Positions 1 through 7,069 of a DNA stretch of 18,170 nt are shown one piece after another; within the stretch, counting starts at the first letter, position 1; every line of letters starts with the position of its first letter. The position numbers and the translations under genes were made by a program. The notes beneath the pieces were generated by a model. That model was not told the origin of the DNA. It searched no databases and saw nothing but the letters and a program-made list of their open reading frames with translations. The stretch is from NCBI GenBank assembly GCA_013203525.1, contig JABMQB010000114.1, positions 1 through 18,170 on the forward strand, in the 5' to 3' direction. The DNA is from Mariniphaga sp. (GTDB lineage: Bacteria; Bacteroidota; Bacteroidia; Bacteroidales; Prolixibacteraceae).

Positions 1-415
1 CACTTAGGTCAAATTTAATTCTTAAAATACTTCCATTATTTTTAAAATCAATCTCCTTAGCATATGCTTTTATAATAAATAGCCCCCTGCCTTTTTCTTT
101 TTTTAAATTTTCTTGCGTTGTTGGATTTGGTTGGTCATTAAAATCAAATCCAAAACCCTCGTCTTCAATTATTACTGTTGCTTCATTGCTTTTTATTTCC
201 ACATCCAGGCTAACCGATTTATTTATATTGTTTTTATTACCATGGATAATTGCATTAGATACGCCTTCTGAAATACATAATAATAAGCGATTAAACTTAG
301 ACCTGCAAATTTCCCTTTCTTTAAAAGTCTTTTTAAGAAATTTTCTAAGTAATTCTAAATGACCAATTTCAGAATTAAGAATAAGTTTTTGGCTATTATC
401 TAGTGCCTTGCCCAT
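1..415 (-). CDS. RsbW-like ATP-binding protein (HATPase_c_2), C-terminus cut by window edge
   Basis: Translating the minus strand from the ATG at 415 gives 138 codons running off the window edge with no stop. The order of motifs is that of a small GHKL ATPase of the anti-sigma/RsbW type. The N-box (SEGVSNAIIHGN, residues 49-60) carries the catalytic Glu50 and Mg-binding Asn54. The G1 box (DEGFG, 85-89) and G2 box (GRGLFII, 109-115) follow. About 138 residues already cover nearly the whole domain, so little is missing and no sensor or transmembrane part precedes it. Family members act as protein kinases or anti-sigma/anti-anti-sigma switches; the partner here is unknown. The start lies inside the end of the upstream DUF4175-like gene (overlap 396-415), which suggests translational coupling. 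In many Bacteroidetes, as I recall, such a gene is followed by ybeY and mnmG; that lies outside this window. Confidence 0.85.
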   Translation of the reverse strand, partial: MGKALDNSQKLILNSEIGHLELLRKFLKKTFKEREICRSKFNRLLLCISEGVSNAIIHGNKNNINKSVSLDVEIKSNEATVIIEDEGFGFDFNDQPNPTTQENLKKEKGRGLFIIKAYAKEIDFKNNGSILRIKFDLS

Positions 416-3400
416 CAATTGAGTTTAAATACTTTTTGTATTTCTTGTTATAGAAATTATTGAGTTTAAAAATATTCTGTTCAAGATTTTCAAGACCATT
501 TTCAGTTTTTTTGTTATACTCAAAATATTTAACCGGGTTACTATAAAAATCTTCATCCGCTGTTTCCGATTCCCTTTTATTATCAATATCTCTTTCTATT
601 TCAGATTTTTCGGCTTCTAGCAATCGAGTCATTATTTGATTTTGCCTTAATAGCGTCCGATTAGAAATGCTTTTATTCATTATTTCCTGCCTGGTTTCCT
701 CAAGCATTTTATCTATATTTTTGAGTTGTTCCCTTGCATCGCTGCCAACTGATCCATCATTCATAATTTCTCTAAGCATTTGCTGCATCATCTCATGCTG
801 CATCAACGATTCTCCTAGCATCTGACTCATATTCTGAGAATTACCTTTTTTCATCTCCTCAATCATTTTCTCCAGTAGCATTTTCATCTGCTCCGATGAT
901 TGCTGCATATCACCCATACTTTTACCGCCTGCCTTTTGCCCCGGATTTTCACAACTTTGGTCTCCCGGCATACCACTTGCCATTTGTTTCTCTAAAGCCC
1001 TCAATGCTTCATTTAATAATAAGGCAAGATTATTTACAGAAGTTAAAACAAATTGCTGGCTTACTCTTGAAGAAGGAATTAAGCCATCATCCAGGGTATT
1101 TTGTGTTTTTATTAAATTTAATTCAATTTTTAATAATTCATTATTTACTAAACTTGTTATTTGGGGCGTCCTGTTTGCCAAAGCATATAAAGAATCTTTA
1201 ACTACCACACTTTGATCTTTCAGTTTTTTTTGTGTCCTTTTTAATAAATTTAATGTGGGGTCATTGGGATCTATTCCTGAAAGTTGTGCCATTACATCTT
1301 CCTGCGAAAATGAAAAATATATTAGATTGCTTAATATCTGGCGAATATTTTCAATACTTTCCATTTTTTGCTGCATCATATTTGCTTGTAATAACTGATC
1401 CATATTAAATGCCAGGTTTTTAATTTGTTCCGATGTGCCTTTTATACTTTGCGAAGATTTATTCTTTTTTTTCCTTTCCAGGTTTTCATTATTTAAATCA
1501 AATTTTTCATTAATGTTATTAATTTCTTCCTCAAAATCATCGTAATTTAATGGCTCTTCCAATTTATCGTTAAGTTCCAGAGCATCTTTCAATTCCTCTT
1601 CCAATCCACTTAATTCATCCTTATTTTTCTGGTCCTTATCCAATACTTCCTCGAAATTCCTTTTTTCATTTATCTCCTGGGCCAGTTGTTCTTCATCGGC
1701 ACCCAGTTGATACATATCATCAATAATACTCTGCAATTTTTGCTCAACTTTCATTTTTCGGAGCATTTCTAAATTCCTGTCCAGTTGTTTCGAAAGATCA
1801 TCCATGGACATATCTAACTGTTCCGAAAGTTGATTAAATTTTTTATCATCAAATTCTTCAGCCAATTTTTGAAATTCCTCCATAAGCTCTTTTAATTCAT
1901 CGCTGAAAACATCCTCCAATAATTCCTCAATCATAGCTTGCTTTTCCAACATTTCTTCATCTTGTTCATTAAAAGAATTCATAAAATCATTTAAATCTTC
2001 ATTTTGCTGTTCAATTTCATCAAACAATTTTTCTAGCTGATTCTTCTTTTTCACAACCTCATTTACCATCTGTGATTTCTCCCAATCAGAAACATTAGCA
2101 TCTAAATTTTTATATTTCAATTCTTCTAATCCTTTCCTTATTTCTTCTGCCAACCTCATACTTTCATCAACCATATCTTCCATTACAGCGAATTGTTCTT
2201 TATCATATTCAACAATCTCTTCCCTGGTTGGTATATTATATATAAAACTATTCGAGGTTGTTGTTTTAGATCCGTTAATAGCATCGTTATCAGAAACTGA
2301 GAAATAATAACTTACTTCTTCTGAATCAAAACTAAAAGTATTAAAATCAACAGTATAAAAATATTCCTGGTTAATTAAATTTTTAACTACTTCAAGAGGA
2401 AAAATACTATCCTGGTTATTTACATTTATATGAAAATTCAGGTTTGAAAATCCATAATCATCTGCAATTTCTCCCATAAAATAAAACCTCGAGTAAAAAG
2501 ACGAATCACGGTTTTGTACAACTCTTATTTCGGGAAAAAGATCTGGTATTACAGTAAGAGAATAGGAGAGGACTTCATTATAATCCAAATAAGAATTCTT
2601 AACAAAAATTCTATATTCTGAATTTTGTAATATCCTTTTCTGAATTTTAAATAATGAACCTTCTTTGTTTGCAAATTCTTTTTCCGAATTATCAAATTGT
2701 ATAAACAGCGAATCTGTATCAATACATTTAAAAATCCATTCTATTTCGGTATCCTCAGGTATTTTCAGATCTCCAACATTATTTACATTTTCCCTTCTAA
2801 TTCTTGTATATAAAGGTGGTGTAATTTTAACTTCAAAATCAGAAATTCCTGGTTTAGGAAGCGTATTTAATTCATACGATTCAGATAAAAATTTAAGATC
2901 GGTAAAATAAAATTCAAAACTATTAATTACCGATTCAATATGATATTCAAAATAATTACTATCTTTTTTCTTCATTAAAAAATTATTCCCCTCTATGTTT
3001 ATATAAACAACCTGGGGAAGGCTTTCTCCTTCACAATTGAGAAGAATGGTAAACTCGTCACCTTTATTAACCACAAGGTTTTCGTTTTGAAGTTCAAATA
3101 TATACGGAGCTGGCTTACTAAAATTCTGATTGTAATTAATAATCCTATAATTTGATTCAGCAATCAGGGGTTTATCAAAAATAATGATTCCAAAAATTAC
3201 ACTGAGACTAACCATAAAGTATAAAAGAATAAATTTTAAGCAATTAAAATTTATTGCATTTTGAAAATTAAAAATTTTAATTTCATTTATTTTCTGGTCG
3301 ATACTTGCCAGTATTATTTCGGAAGAATAACTCTTATTATCTAATTTTGATAGTTCAAGAATATTTAAAAGTTTATCCTTTACCTCTGGAAAATGCTTTA

Positions 3401-3695
3401 CAATAATTTTACTAATATTTTCATTACTCAATTGTTTTATAATTTTTAATAACTGAAACAGGGGAAATAAAACAAATTGTAAAAGCAAAACTGCAAACAA
3501 TATTATTCCTGCATATATAATAAATGTTCGGGCTAAAGATGGTAAATATGCAAAATACTCGATAACTGATATTGTTGTAAATGACAGAATACTAACAAGA
3601 AGGGTAACCAATAAACCTTTAACCAGCTTAAAAAAGTAATACTTCCTTCTAAATAAATTTAGCTTATCAACAAGTATGTTAAAGTTTTCTGTCAT
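396..3695 (-). CDS. DUF4175-like large coiled-coil membrane protein
   Basis: This 1099-residue protein has two N-terminal membrane segments (about 26-46 and 56-80) and a third at about 153-174. A large presumably periplasmic part follows. Residues about 190-490 look beta-rich (Ig-like stretches with PxI/TPPLY-type strands). Residues about 500-740 are a highly charged Glu/Lys/Leu coiled coil. Residues about 895-990 are Met/Gln-rich with a Pro/Gly linker (MPGDQ...NPGQ). No enzymatic motif is visible. This architecture matches the Bacteroidetes proteins labelled DUF4175 or 'ATPase-like coiled coil', whose function is not established. The ATG at 3695 is the first start after the AT-rich spacer and directly precedes the membrane region. 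The gene overlaps the downstream ATP-binding gene by 20 nt, so the two are probably one transcription unit and may work together at the envelope (inference). Confidence 0.8.
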   Translation of the reverse strand: MTENFNILVDKLNLFRRKYYFFKLVKGLLVTLLVSILSFTTISVIEYFAYLPSLARTFIIYAGIILFAVLLLQFVLFPLFQLLKIIKQLSNENISKIIVKHFPEVKDKLLNILELSKLDNKSYSSEIILASIDQKINEIKIFNFQNAINFNCLKFILLYFMVSLSVIFGIIIFDKPLIAESNYRIINYNQNFSKPAPYIFELQNENLVVNKGDEFTILLNCEGESLPQVVYINIEGNNFLMKKKDSNYFEYHIESVINSFEFYFTDLKFLSESYELNTLPKPGISDFEVKITPPLYTRIRRENVNNVGDLKIPEDTEIEWIFKCIDTDSLFIQFDNSEKEFANKEGSLFKIQKRILQNSEYRIFVKNSYLDYNEVLSYSLTVIPDLFPEIRVVQNRDSSFYSRFYFMGEIADDYGFSNLNFHINVNNQDSIFPLEVVKNLINQEYFYTVDFNTFSFDSEEVSYYFSVSDNDAINGSKTTTSNSFIYNIPTREEIVEYDKEQFAVMEDMVDESMRLAEEIRKGLEELKYKNLDANVSDWEKSQMVNEVVKKKNQLEKLFDEIEQQNEDLNDFMNSFNEQDEEMLEKQAMIEELLEDVFSDELKELMEEFQKLAEEFDDKKFNQLSEQLDMSMDDLSKQLDRNLEMLRKMKVEQKLQSIIDDMYQLGADEEQLAQEINEKRNFEEVLDKDQKNKDELSGLEEELKDALELNDKLEEPLNYDDFEEEINNINEKFDLNNENLERKKKNKSSQSIKGTSEQIKNLAFNMDQLLQANMMQQKMESIENIRQILSNLIYFSFSQEDVMAQLSGIDPNDPTLNLLKRTQKKLKDQSVVVKDSLYALANRTPQITSLVNNELLKIELNLIKTQNTLDDGLIPSSRVSQQFVLTSVNNLALLLNEALRALEKQMASGMPGDQSCENPGQKAGGKSMGDMQQSSEQMKMLLEKMIEEMKKGNSQNMSQMLGESLMQHEMMQQMLREIMNDGSVGSDAREQLKNIDKMLEETRQEIMNKSISNRTLLRQNQIMTRLLEAEKSEIERDIDNKRESETADEDFYSNPVKYFEYNKKTENGLENLEQNIFKLNNFYNKKYKKYLNSIDGQGTR

Positions 3696-3799
3696 AATTT
3701 TAATAATCGTTTATATTAAAACAAGTTATTTAATAATTAGTTTGTTAATAAAACCTTTAATTTAAGTTCAAAAATCATAAATAATAATTAATAAAAAAA

Positions 3800-3814
3800 G
3801 TTGTTAACCAATAT
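3800..3814 (+). repeat. Direct repeat copy 1 (GTTGTTAACCAATAT)
   Basis: The 15 bases match 14 of 15 with the copy at 4051-4065. Each copy is followed within 14 to 29 nt by a TAnnTTTG element on the same strand, so a transcription-factor site is possible. No known regulator motif was recognised. Confidence 0.5.
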
Positions 3815-3959
3815 TCATTTGTTATATATACATTTGGTCGAATAAAAACAAATAATATTAAACAAAATATATAACAATTATTTAACCGGTAATAAACAAC
3901 TCAAATTTTATTAATAACCTTTTTCATATTCTATATAATAATTGTTAATTTCATTGTAA

Positions 3960-3978
3960 ACTATTACTGTTTAATAGT
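3960..3978. repeat. Small inverted repeat ACTATTA-N5-TAATAGT
   Basis: The two 7-nt arms (3960-3966 and 3972-3978) are perfectly complementary around CTGTT. The palindrome is flanked by GTAAAC direct repeats 23 nt apart. It could be an operator, or chance in AT-rich DNA. Confidence 0.3.
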
Positions 3979-4050
3979 GTAAACGGTTAATTAAATGTTC
4001 AAATTGTATTGGTATCTTACTTAAAAAACCTTCAAAAAAATTGATAAATA

Positions 4051-4065
4051 GTTATTAACCAATAT
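4051..4065 (+). repeat. Direct repeat copy 2 (GTTATTAACCAATAT)
   Basis: This is the second copy of the 15-nt repeat, one mismatch from 3800-3814 and 251 nt away. It lies just upstream of the presumed promoter of the response-regulator gene. Confidence 0.5.
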
Positions 4066-4094
4066 GAACAGTATATTATATATTTCATAATAAC

Positions 4095-4102
4095 TATATT
4101 TG
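4095..4102 (+). promoter_or_regulatory. Putative Bacteroidetes -7 element for the response regulator gene
   Basis: TATATTTG matches the Bacteroidetes sigma-ABfr -7 consensus TAnnTTTG. It sits exactly 26 nt before the TTG start at 4129, the same spacing as the match before the glutaminyl cyclase gene. No convincing -33 TTTG element is visible. Chance matches are not rare in such AT-rich DNA. Confidence 0.4.
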
Positions 4103-4128
4103 TTTTTATATATATAATATTATTAAAA

Positions 4129-4512
4129 TTGAAGAAACAGTTTAATATTTTATTAGTTGAAGATAATCCTTTAAATCAAAAAATAGTATCTTTTAATTTA
4201 AGGAAAGAAAGTCATATTGTTACTATAGCTGAAAATGGATTGGTTGCTCTTGATATTTATAAAAAAGAAAAATTTGATTTTATTCTAATGGATATTATGA
4301 TGCCTGAAATGGATGGTTTGGATGCAACTATAAATATTAGGAAAATTGAGGACGCTAATAGTATGGATAAGACTCCAATAATTGCACTTACTGCTAATAC
4401 GCTTGATAATGATCGCGATAAATGTTTAAGTTACGGAATGGATGAATATATGGCTAAACCTTTTCGGATGGCTAAACTACAGGATTTACTTGATATTCTT
4501 GAAATATCCTGA
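4129..4512 (+). CDS. Single-domain response regulator (CheY-like receiver), TTG start
   Basis: The 127 residues form one receiver domain and nothing else. The acidic pocket is E11-D12 in ILLVEDNPLNQ, and the phospho-acceptor is D55 in FILMDIMMPEMDG. The switch Thr88 lies in ALTAN and the invariant Lys110 in MAKPF. DNPLNQ and ALTAN are typical of receivers found in hybrid histidine-kinase phosphorelays. There is no DNA-binding output domain, so it would signal by protein contact or act as a phosphate shuttle. The start is TTG: the frame is open upstream only to a TAA at 4045-4047 and holds no ATG, GTG or other TTG between. A TAnnTTTG element lies 26 nt upstream. ruvB follows after 26 bp and may be co-transcribed. 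No histidine kinase lies in the window, so it is an orphan here. Confidence 0.88.
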   Translation: MKKQFNILLVEDNPLNQKIVSFNLRKESHIVTIAENGLVALDIYKKEKFDFILMDIMMPEMDGLDATINIRKIEDANSMDKTPIIALTANTLDNDRDKCLSYGMDEYMAKPFRMAKLQDLLDILEIS

Positions 4513-4538
4513 TTTTTCTCTCACAATAATTATTTAAG

Positions 4539-5561
4539 ATGAATGATTTTTTTGATTTAAGAGATGAGTCGTTTAATGAAAATGATAAAGAATTAGATCA
4601 AAAATTAAGGCCTGTTAGATTTGAAGATTTTAAGGGGCAAAAGAAAATTGTTGAAAATCTTCGTGTATTTGTAAAGGCTGCAAATATGAGAGATGAATCA
4701 CTTGATCATGTGTTAATACACGGACCTCCCGGATTAGGAAAAACAACTTTATCAAATATAATTGCTAATGAGTTAGGTGTTGGAATAAAAATTACTTCCG
4801 GTCCTGTGATGGATAAACCGGGTGACTTAGCCGGATTACTTACAAACCTTGAAGAACGAGATGTACTTTTTATTGATGAAATACATCGGCTTTCGCCTAT
4901 TGTTGAAGAATATTTGTATTCAGCAATGGAAGATTTCAGGATTGATATAATGATTGATAAAGGTCCCAGCGCCCGATCGGTACAAATAGATCTTAATACA
5001 TTTACACTAATTGGTGCAACTACACGTTCGGGATTATTAACTTCTCCATTGCGTGCCAGGTTTGGTATTAAATCGCATCTTGAATATTATGATACGGAAG
5101 TATTAACCGGGATTGCCAAAAGATCGGCAAAAATCTTAAACGTAGAAATTCAGGATAAAGCCGCTAAAGAAATTGCATCGAGAAGTAGAGGAACTCCACG
5201 AATTGTAAATTCCCTGCTTCGTAGAGTAAGGGATTTTGCCCAGGTAAAAGGCGACGGTAAAATTGATATGGATATCACAATCCATTCTCTTGAAGCTTTA
5301 AATATTGATAAGTTTGGTTTAGATGAAATGGATAACCGTATTTTACTTACAATTATCGATAAATTTAATGGCGGTCCGGTTGGGATTACAACTATTTCAA
5401 CTGCAGTAGGGGAAGATTCAGGAACTATTGAAGAAGTGTACGAACCATTTCTTATAAAAGAAGGTTTTATTAAAAGAACACCCCGGGGTAGGGAGGTTAC
5501 TGAGTTAGCATATAAACATTTAGGGCGAATTAAATACGGCGATTCACAAACTTTATTCTGA
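4539..5561 (+). CDS. ruvB: Holliday junction branch migration DNA helicase RuvB
   Basis: RuvB is the hexameric AAA+ motor that, with RuvA, drives branch migration of Holliday junctions in recombinational repair. At 340 residues it has the usual length. Visible motifs in order are: Walker A GPPGLGKTT (62-70); Walker B LFIDEIHRL (110-118, with D113 and E114); sensor 1 in GATTRSG (159-165); arginine finger R174 in RARFG; and sensor 2 RGTPR (217-221). The C-terminal winged helix includes TPRGREVTELAYKHLG near residue 320. The ATG at 4539 begins the usual short acidic leader before LRPVRFEDFKGQ. No ruvA or ruvC adjoins it. The gene sits 26 bp downstream of a response regulator, and its last 9 bases overlap the end of the convergent cyclase gene. 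Confidence 0.97.
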   Translation: MNDFFDLRDESFNENDKELDQKLRPVRFEDFKGQKKIVENLRVFVKAANMRDESLDHVLIHGPPGLGKTTLSNIIANELGVGIKITSGPVMDKPGDLAGLLTNLEERDVLFIDEIHRLSPIVEEYLYSAMEDFRIDIMIDKGPSARSVQIDLNTFTLIGATTRSGLLTSPLRARFGIKSHLEYYDTEVLTGIAKRSAKILNVEIQDKAAKEIASRSRGTPRIVNSLLRRVRDFAQVKGDGKIDMDITIHSLEALNIDKFGLDEMDNRILLTIIDKFNGGPVGITTISTAVGEDSGTIEEVYEPFLIKEGFIKRTPRGREVTELAYKHLGRIKYGDSQTLF

Positions 5562-6620
5562 TTCTTTTAATTTTATTTCAAACATAACAGGCCACCATTT
5601 ACCGGTTACCAGCAAATTTCCAGTCGATTCATTTAGGGCAATGCCATTTAATACATCAATTGGAAAGTCAGATGAAAACATACCATATAGATCTGATAAA
5701 TCTGTGGTTGATAATATTTTTCCACTTTCAGCATCAATTTCAATTATATAGTTTTTCATCCAAATATTGGCAAAAATAGAACCGTCAATATATTCCAGTT
5801 CATTCACATTGTTTTGATGCATTTTATTGCTTGCCACATAAAGGTCTTTTTTAGGAATATAAGTTTCAGGATCAATCCATGTTAATTTATTTGTACCATC
5901 ACTCATAATCAGGTATTCACCGTCATTAGTTAATCCCCAGCCTTGTGCCGAATTGATTTGAAAACTATCAATCAAAGCAAAATCAGAAAGATTGTAAACA
6001 AATCCTTTTTTTGATGTATAGGTAAGTTGGTAAATTTTATCATTAAGTATTGTAATCCCTTCTCCAAAATATTTTTTATCAAGATCCTTTTTCAGAAGTA
6101 TACTTCCTGAATTCAGATTGATTTTATGGATTGCAGAAGCTCCGTTCTGACCTGTACTTTCGTATAGAAATCCATTATGCATTAAAAGCCCCTCGGTAAA
6201 AAAATCAACAGAATGGTTATATTCTTTAATAACTTCAAAATCATTAATTTTGGGATTAATATCAGAAAGAACAGAAAAGGTTTTATAACGCGTATTGTTA
6301 ACTCCATCGGTTTTTGTTGCAATAACTTTTAATGAATTCGGACCCAGATGAGCAATGGTTTTTAGTTCAATGGTGAAATCCAGACTTTTTTCGGTGGTAA
6401 TTAATTCATTTTCATAAAAAAGTTCAATTTTTTCAATATTCCCGTTTTTTAAATTTGTTTTTATCTGAACAGAAATGGGATTATTTATCCTGTATTCTTT
6501 TTGATTGGGAATAAGGACAATAGTACTTACCGGTTTCCTTGATCGTTTTGGTTTGTTTGAACACGAAATAAATGTGACCAGGAAACAAAATATAAAAAGA
6601 ATGAAAAAAGTTTTTTTCAT
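5553..6620 (-). CDS. Glutaminyl-peptide cyclotransferase (plant-type), exported lipoprotein
   Basis: This enzyme family converts N-terminal Gln of proteins to pyroglutamate. The protein has 355 residues. Residues 1-20 are a lipoprotein signal (hydrophobic stretch, lipobox FISC with Cys20). Residues about 30-115 form a beta-rich, Ig-like N-terminal domain. Residues about 125-352 match the beta-propeller glutamine cyclotransferase family. The supporting motifs are FTEGL (141-145), YESTGQNG (153-160), GEGIT (186-190), GWGLTNDG (227-234), MSDGT (239-243), NELE (273-276), NIW (285-287) and VLNGIA (323-328). A TATATTTG -7-like element lies 26 nt upstream of the ATG. The 3' end overlaps convergent ruvB by 9 nt, leaving no room for a separate terminator. 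In Bacteroidetes many exported proteins begin with Gln after signal-peptide cleavage (the 'Q-rule'), so this protein probably caps them in the periplasm (inference). Confidence 0.9.
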   Translation of the reverse strand: MKKTFFILFIFCFLVTFISCSNKPKRSRKPVSTIVLIPNQKEYRINNPISVQIKTNLKNGNIEKIELFYENELITTEKSLDFTIELKTIAHLGPNSLKVIATKTDGVNNTRYKTFSVLSDINPKINDFEVIKEYNHSVDFFTEGLLMHNGFLYESTGQNGASAIHKINLNSGSILLKKDLDKKYFGEGITILNDKIYQLTYTSKKGFVYNLSDFALIDSFQINSAQGWGLTNDGEYLIMSDGTNKLTWIDPETYIPKKDLYVASNKMHQNNVNELEYIDGSIFANIWMKNYIIEIDAESGKILSTTDLSDLYGMFSSDFPIDVLNGIALNESTGNLLVTGKWWPVMFEIKLKESE

Positions 6621-6646
6621 GAAATCATGGAATTATTTATTATTCA

Positions 6647-6654
6647 CAAATATA
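6647..6654 (-). promoter_or_regulatory. Putative -7 element for the glutaminyl cyclase gene
   Basis: On the minus strand this reads TATATTTG, an exact TAnnTTTG match, 26 nt before the ATG at 6620. No clear -33 element was found. Confidence 0.4.
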
Positions 6655-6866
6655 AATTATTATAAGTTATCTTCCGATGAAATTTAAAAGGCCATATTTT
6701 GAAATTTTGTCTAAACCAAAAAAAATTACCCGAATAAGAAATCTTTCAAAATTTCCCCTAAACTTTTAGCTTGTTTTCCCGTATAGAAAAATGTAACTCA
6801 AATATTTTTTATAAAAACCAATTATTTTAACCTTAAATACACTAATATGTAAAAAACCTCAAAAAC

Positions 6867-6899
6867 GTTGTCAATAAAAAACCGGGTACATATTATTTG
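6867..6899 (+). promoter_or_regulatory. Weak candidate promoter for the M4 peptidase gene
   Basis: GTTG at 6867-6870 is followed after 20 nt by TATTATTTG at 6891-6899. This resembles the -33 TTTG / -7 TAnnTTTG pair of Bacteroidetes, but has one extra base within the -7 element. It would give a leader of about 165 nt before the ATG at 7070. Confidence 0.25.
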
Positions 6900-7069
6900 T
6901 CCCCTAAAAGACCAGATAGATTCCTGCTGGCCTGGAAAAGCTCCTAATTGCTCACAGAAAAAATTCTGTATTAATTACAAAAAACCGAACCCACCAAATT
7001 ATTGGTCCCTCTTAAATACAAAATATTATTAATCAAAATAAAAAATCAATAACCTTTTAACGCAAAAAA

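Larger units (their letters stand above)
3696..4128. other. Very AT-rich divergent intergenic region with short repeats
   Basis: This 433-bp spacer separates two divergent transcription units and holds no plausible gene. It contains a 15-nt direct repeat with one mismatch (3800-3814 and 4051-4065, GTTRTTAACCAATAT). The core TTAACC occurs four times (3804-3809, 3882-3887, 4055-4060, and inverted at 3985-3990). A perfect 7-bp inverted repeat with a 5-nt loop lies at 3960-3978, and GTAAAC occurs as a direct repeat at 3956-3961 and 3979-3984. Two TAnnTTTG elements point rightward (3829-3836 and 4095-4102). It looks like a two-sided regulatory region. No DnaA-box cluster was seen. Confidence 0.6.
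6621..7069. other. AT-rich divergent intergenic region, no gene seen
   Basis: This 449-bp spacer lies between the leftward cyclase gene and the rightward M4 peptidase gene. It holds the leftward -7-like element at 6647-6654 and a weaker rightward candidate at 6867-6899. I see no RNA gene, strong hairpin, repeat or small ORF with a credible start. Confidence 0.5.

Noticed and set aside
4048..4128. Open frame upstream of the receiver that would add a hydrophobic, membrane-like N-terminus
   Set aside because: It contains no ATG, GTG or TTG, carries the promoter-like element, and its hydrophobicity is what AT-rich DNA gives in any frame.
3696..4128. Possible replication origin because of AT-richness and repeats
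   Set aside because: No cluster of DnaA boxes was found, and dnaA, dnaN and other origin-linked genes are absent nearby.
6621..7069. Riboswitch or small RNA in the long leader of the M4 gene
   Set aside because: No conserved riboswitch core or strong hairpin could be recognised by eye.
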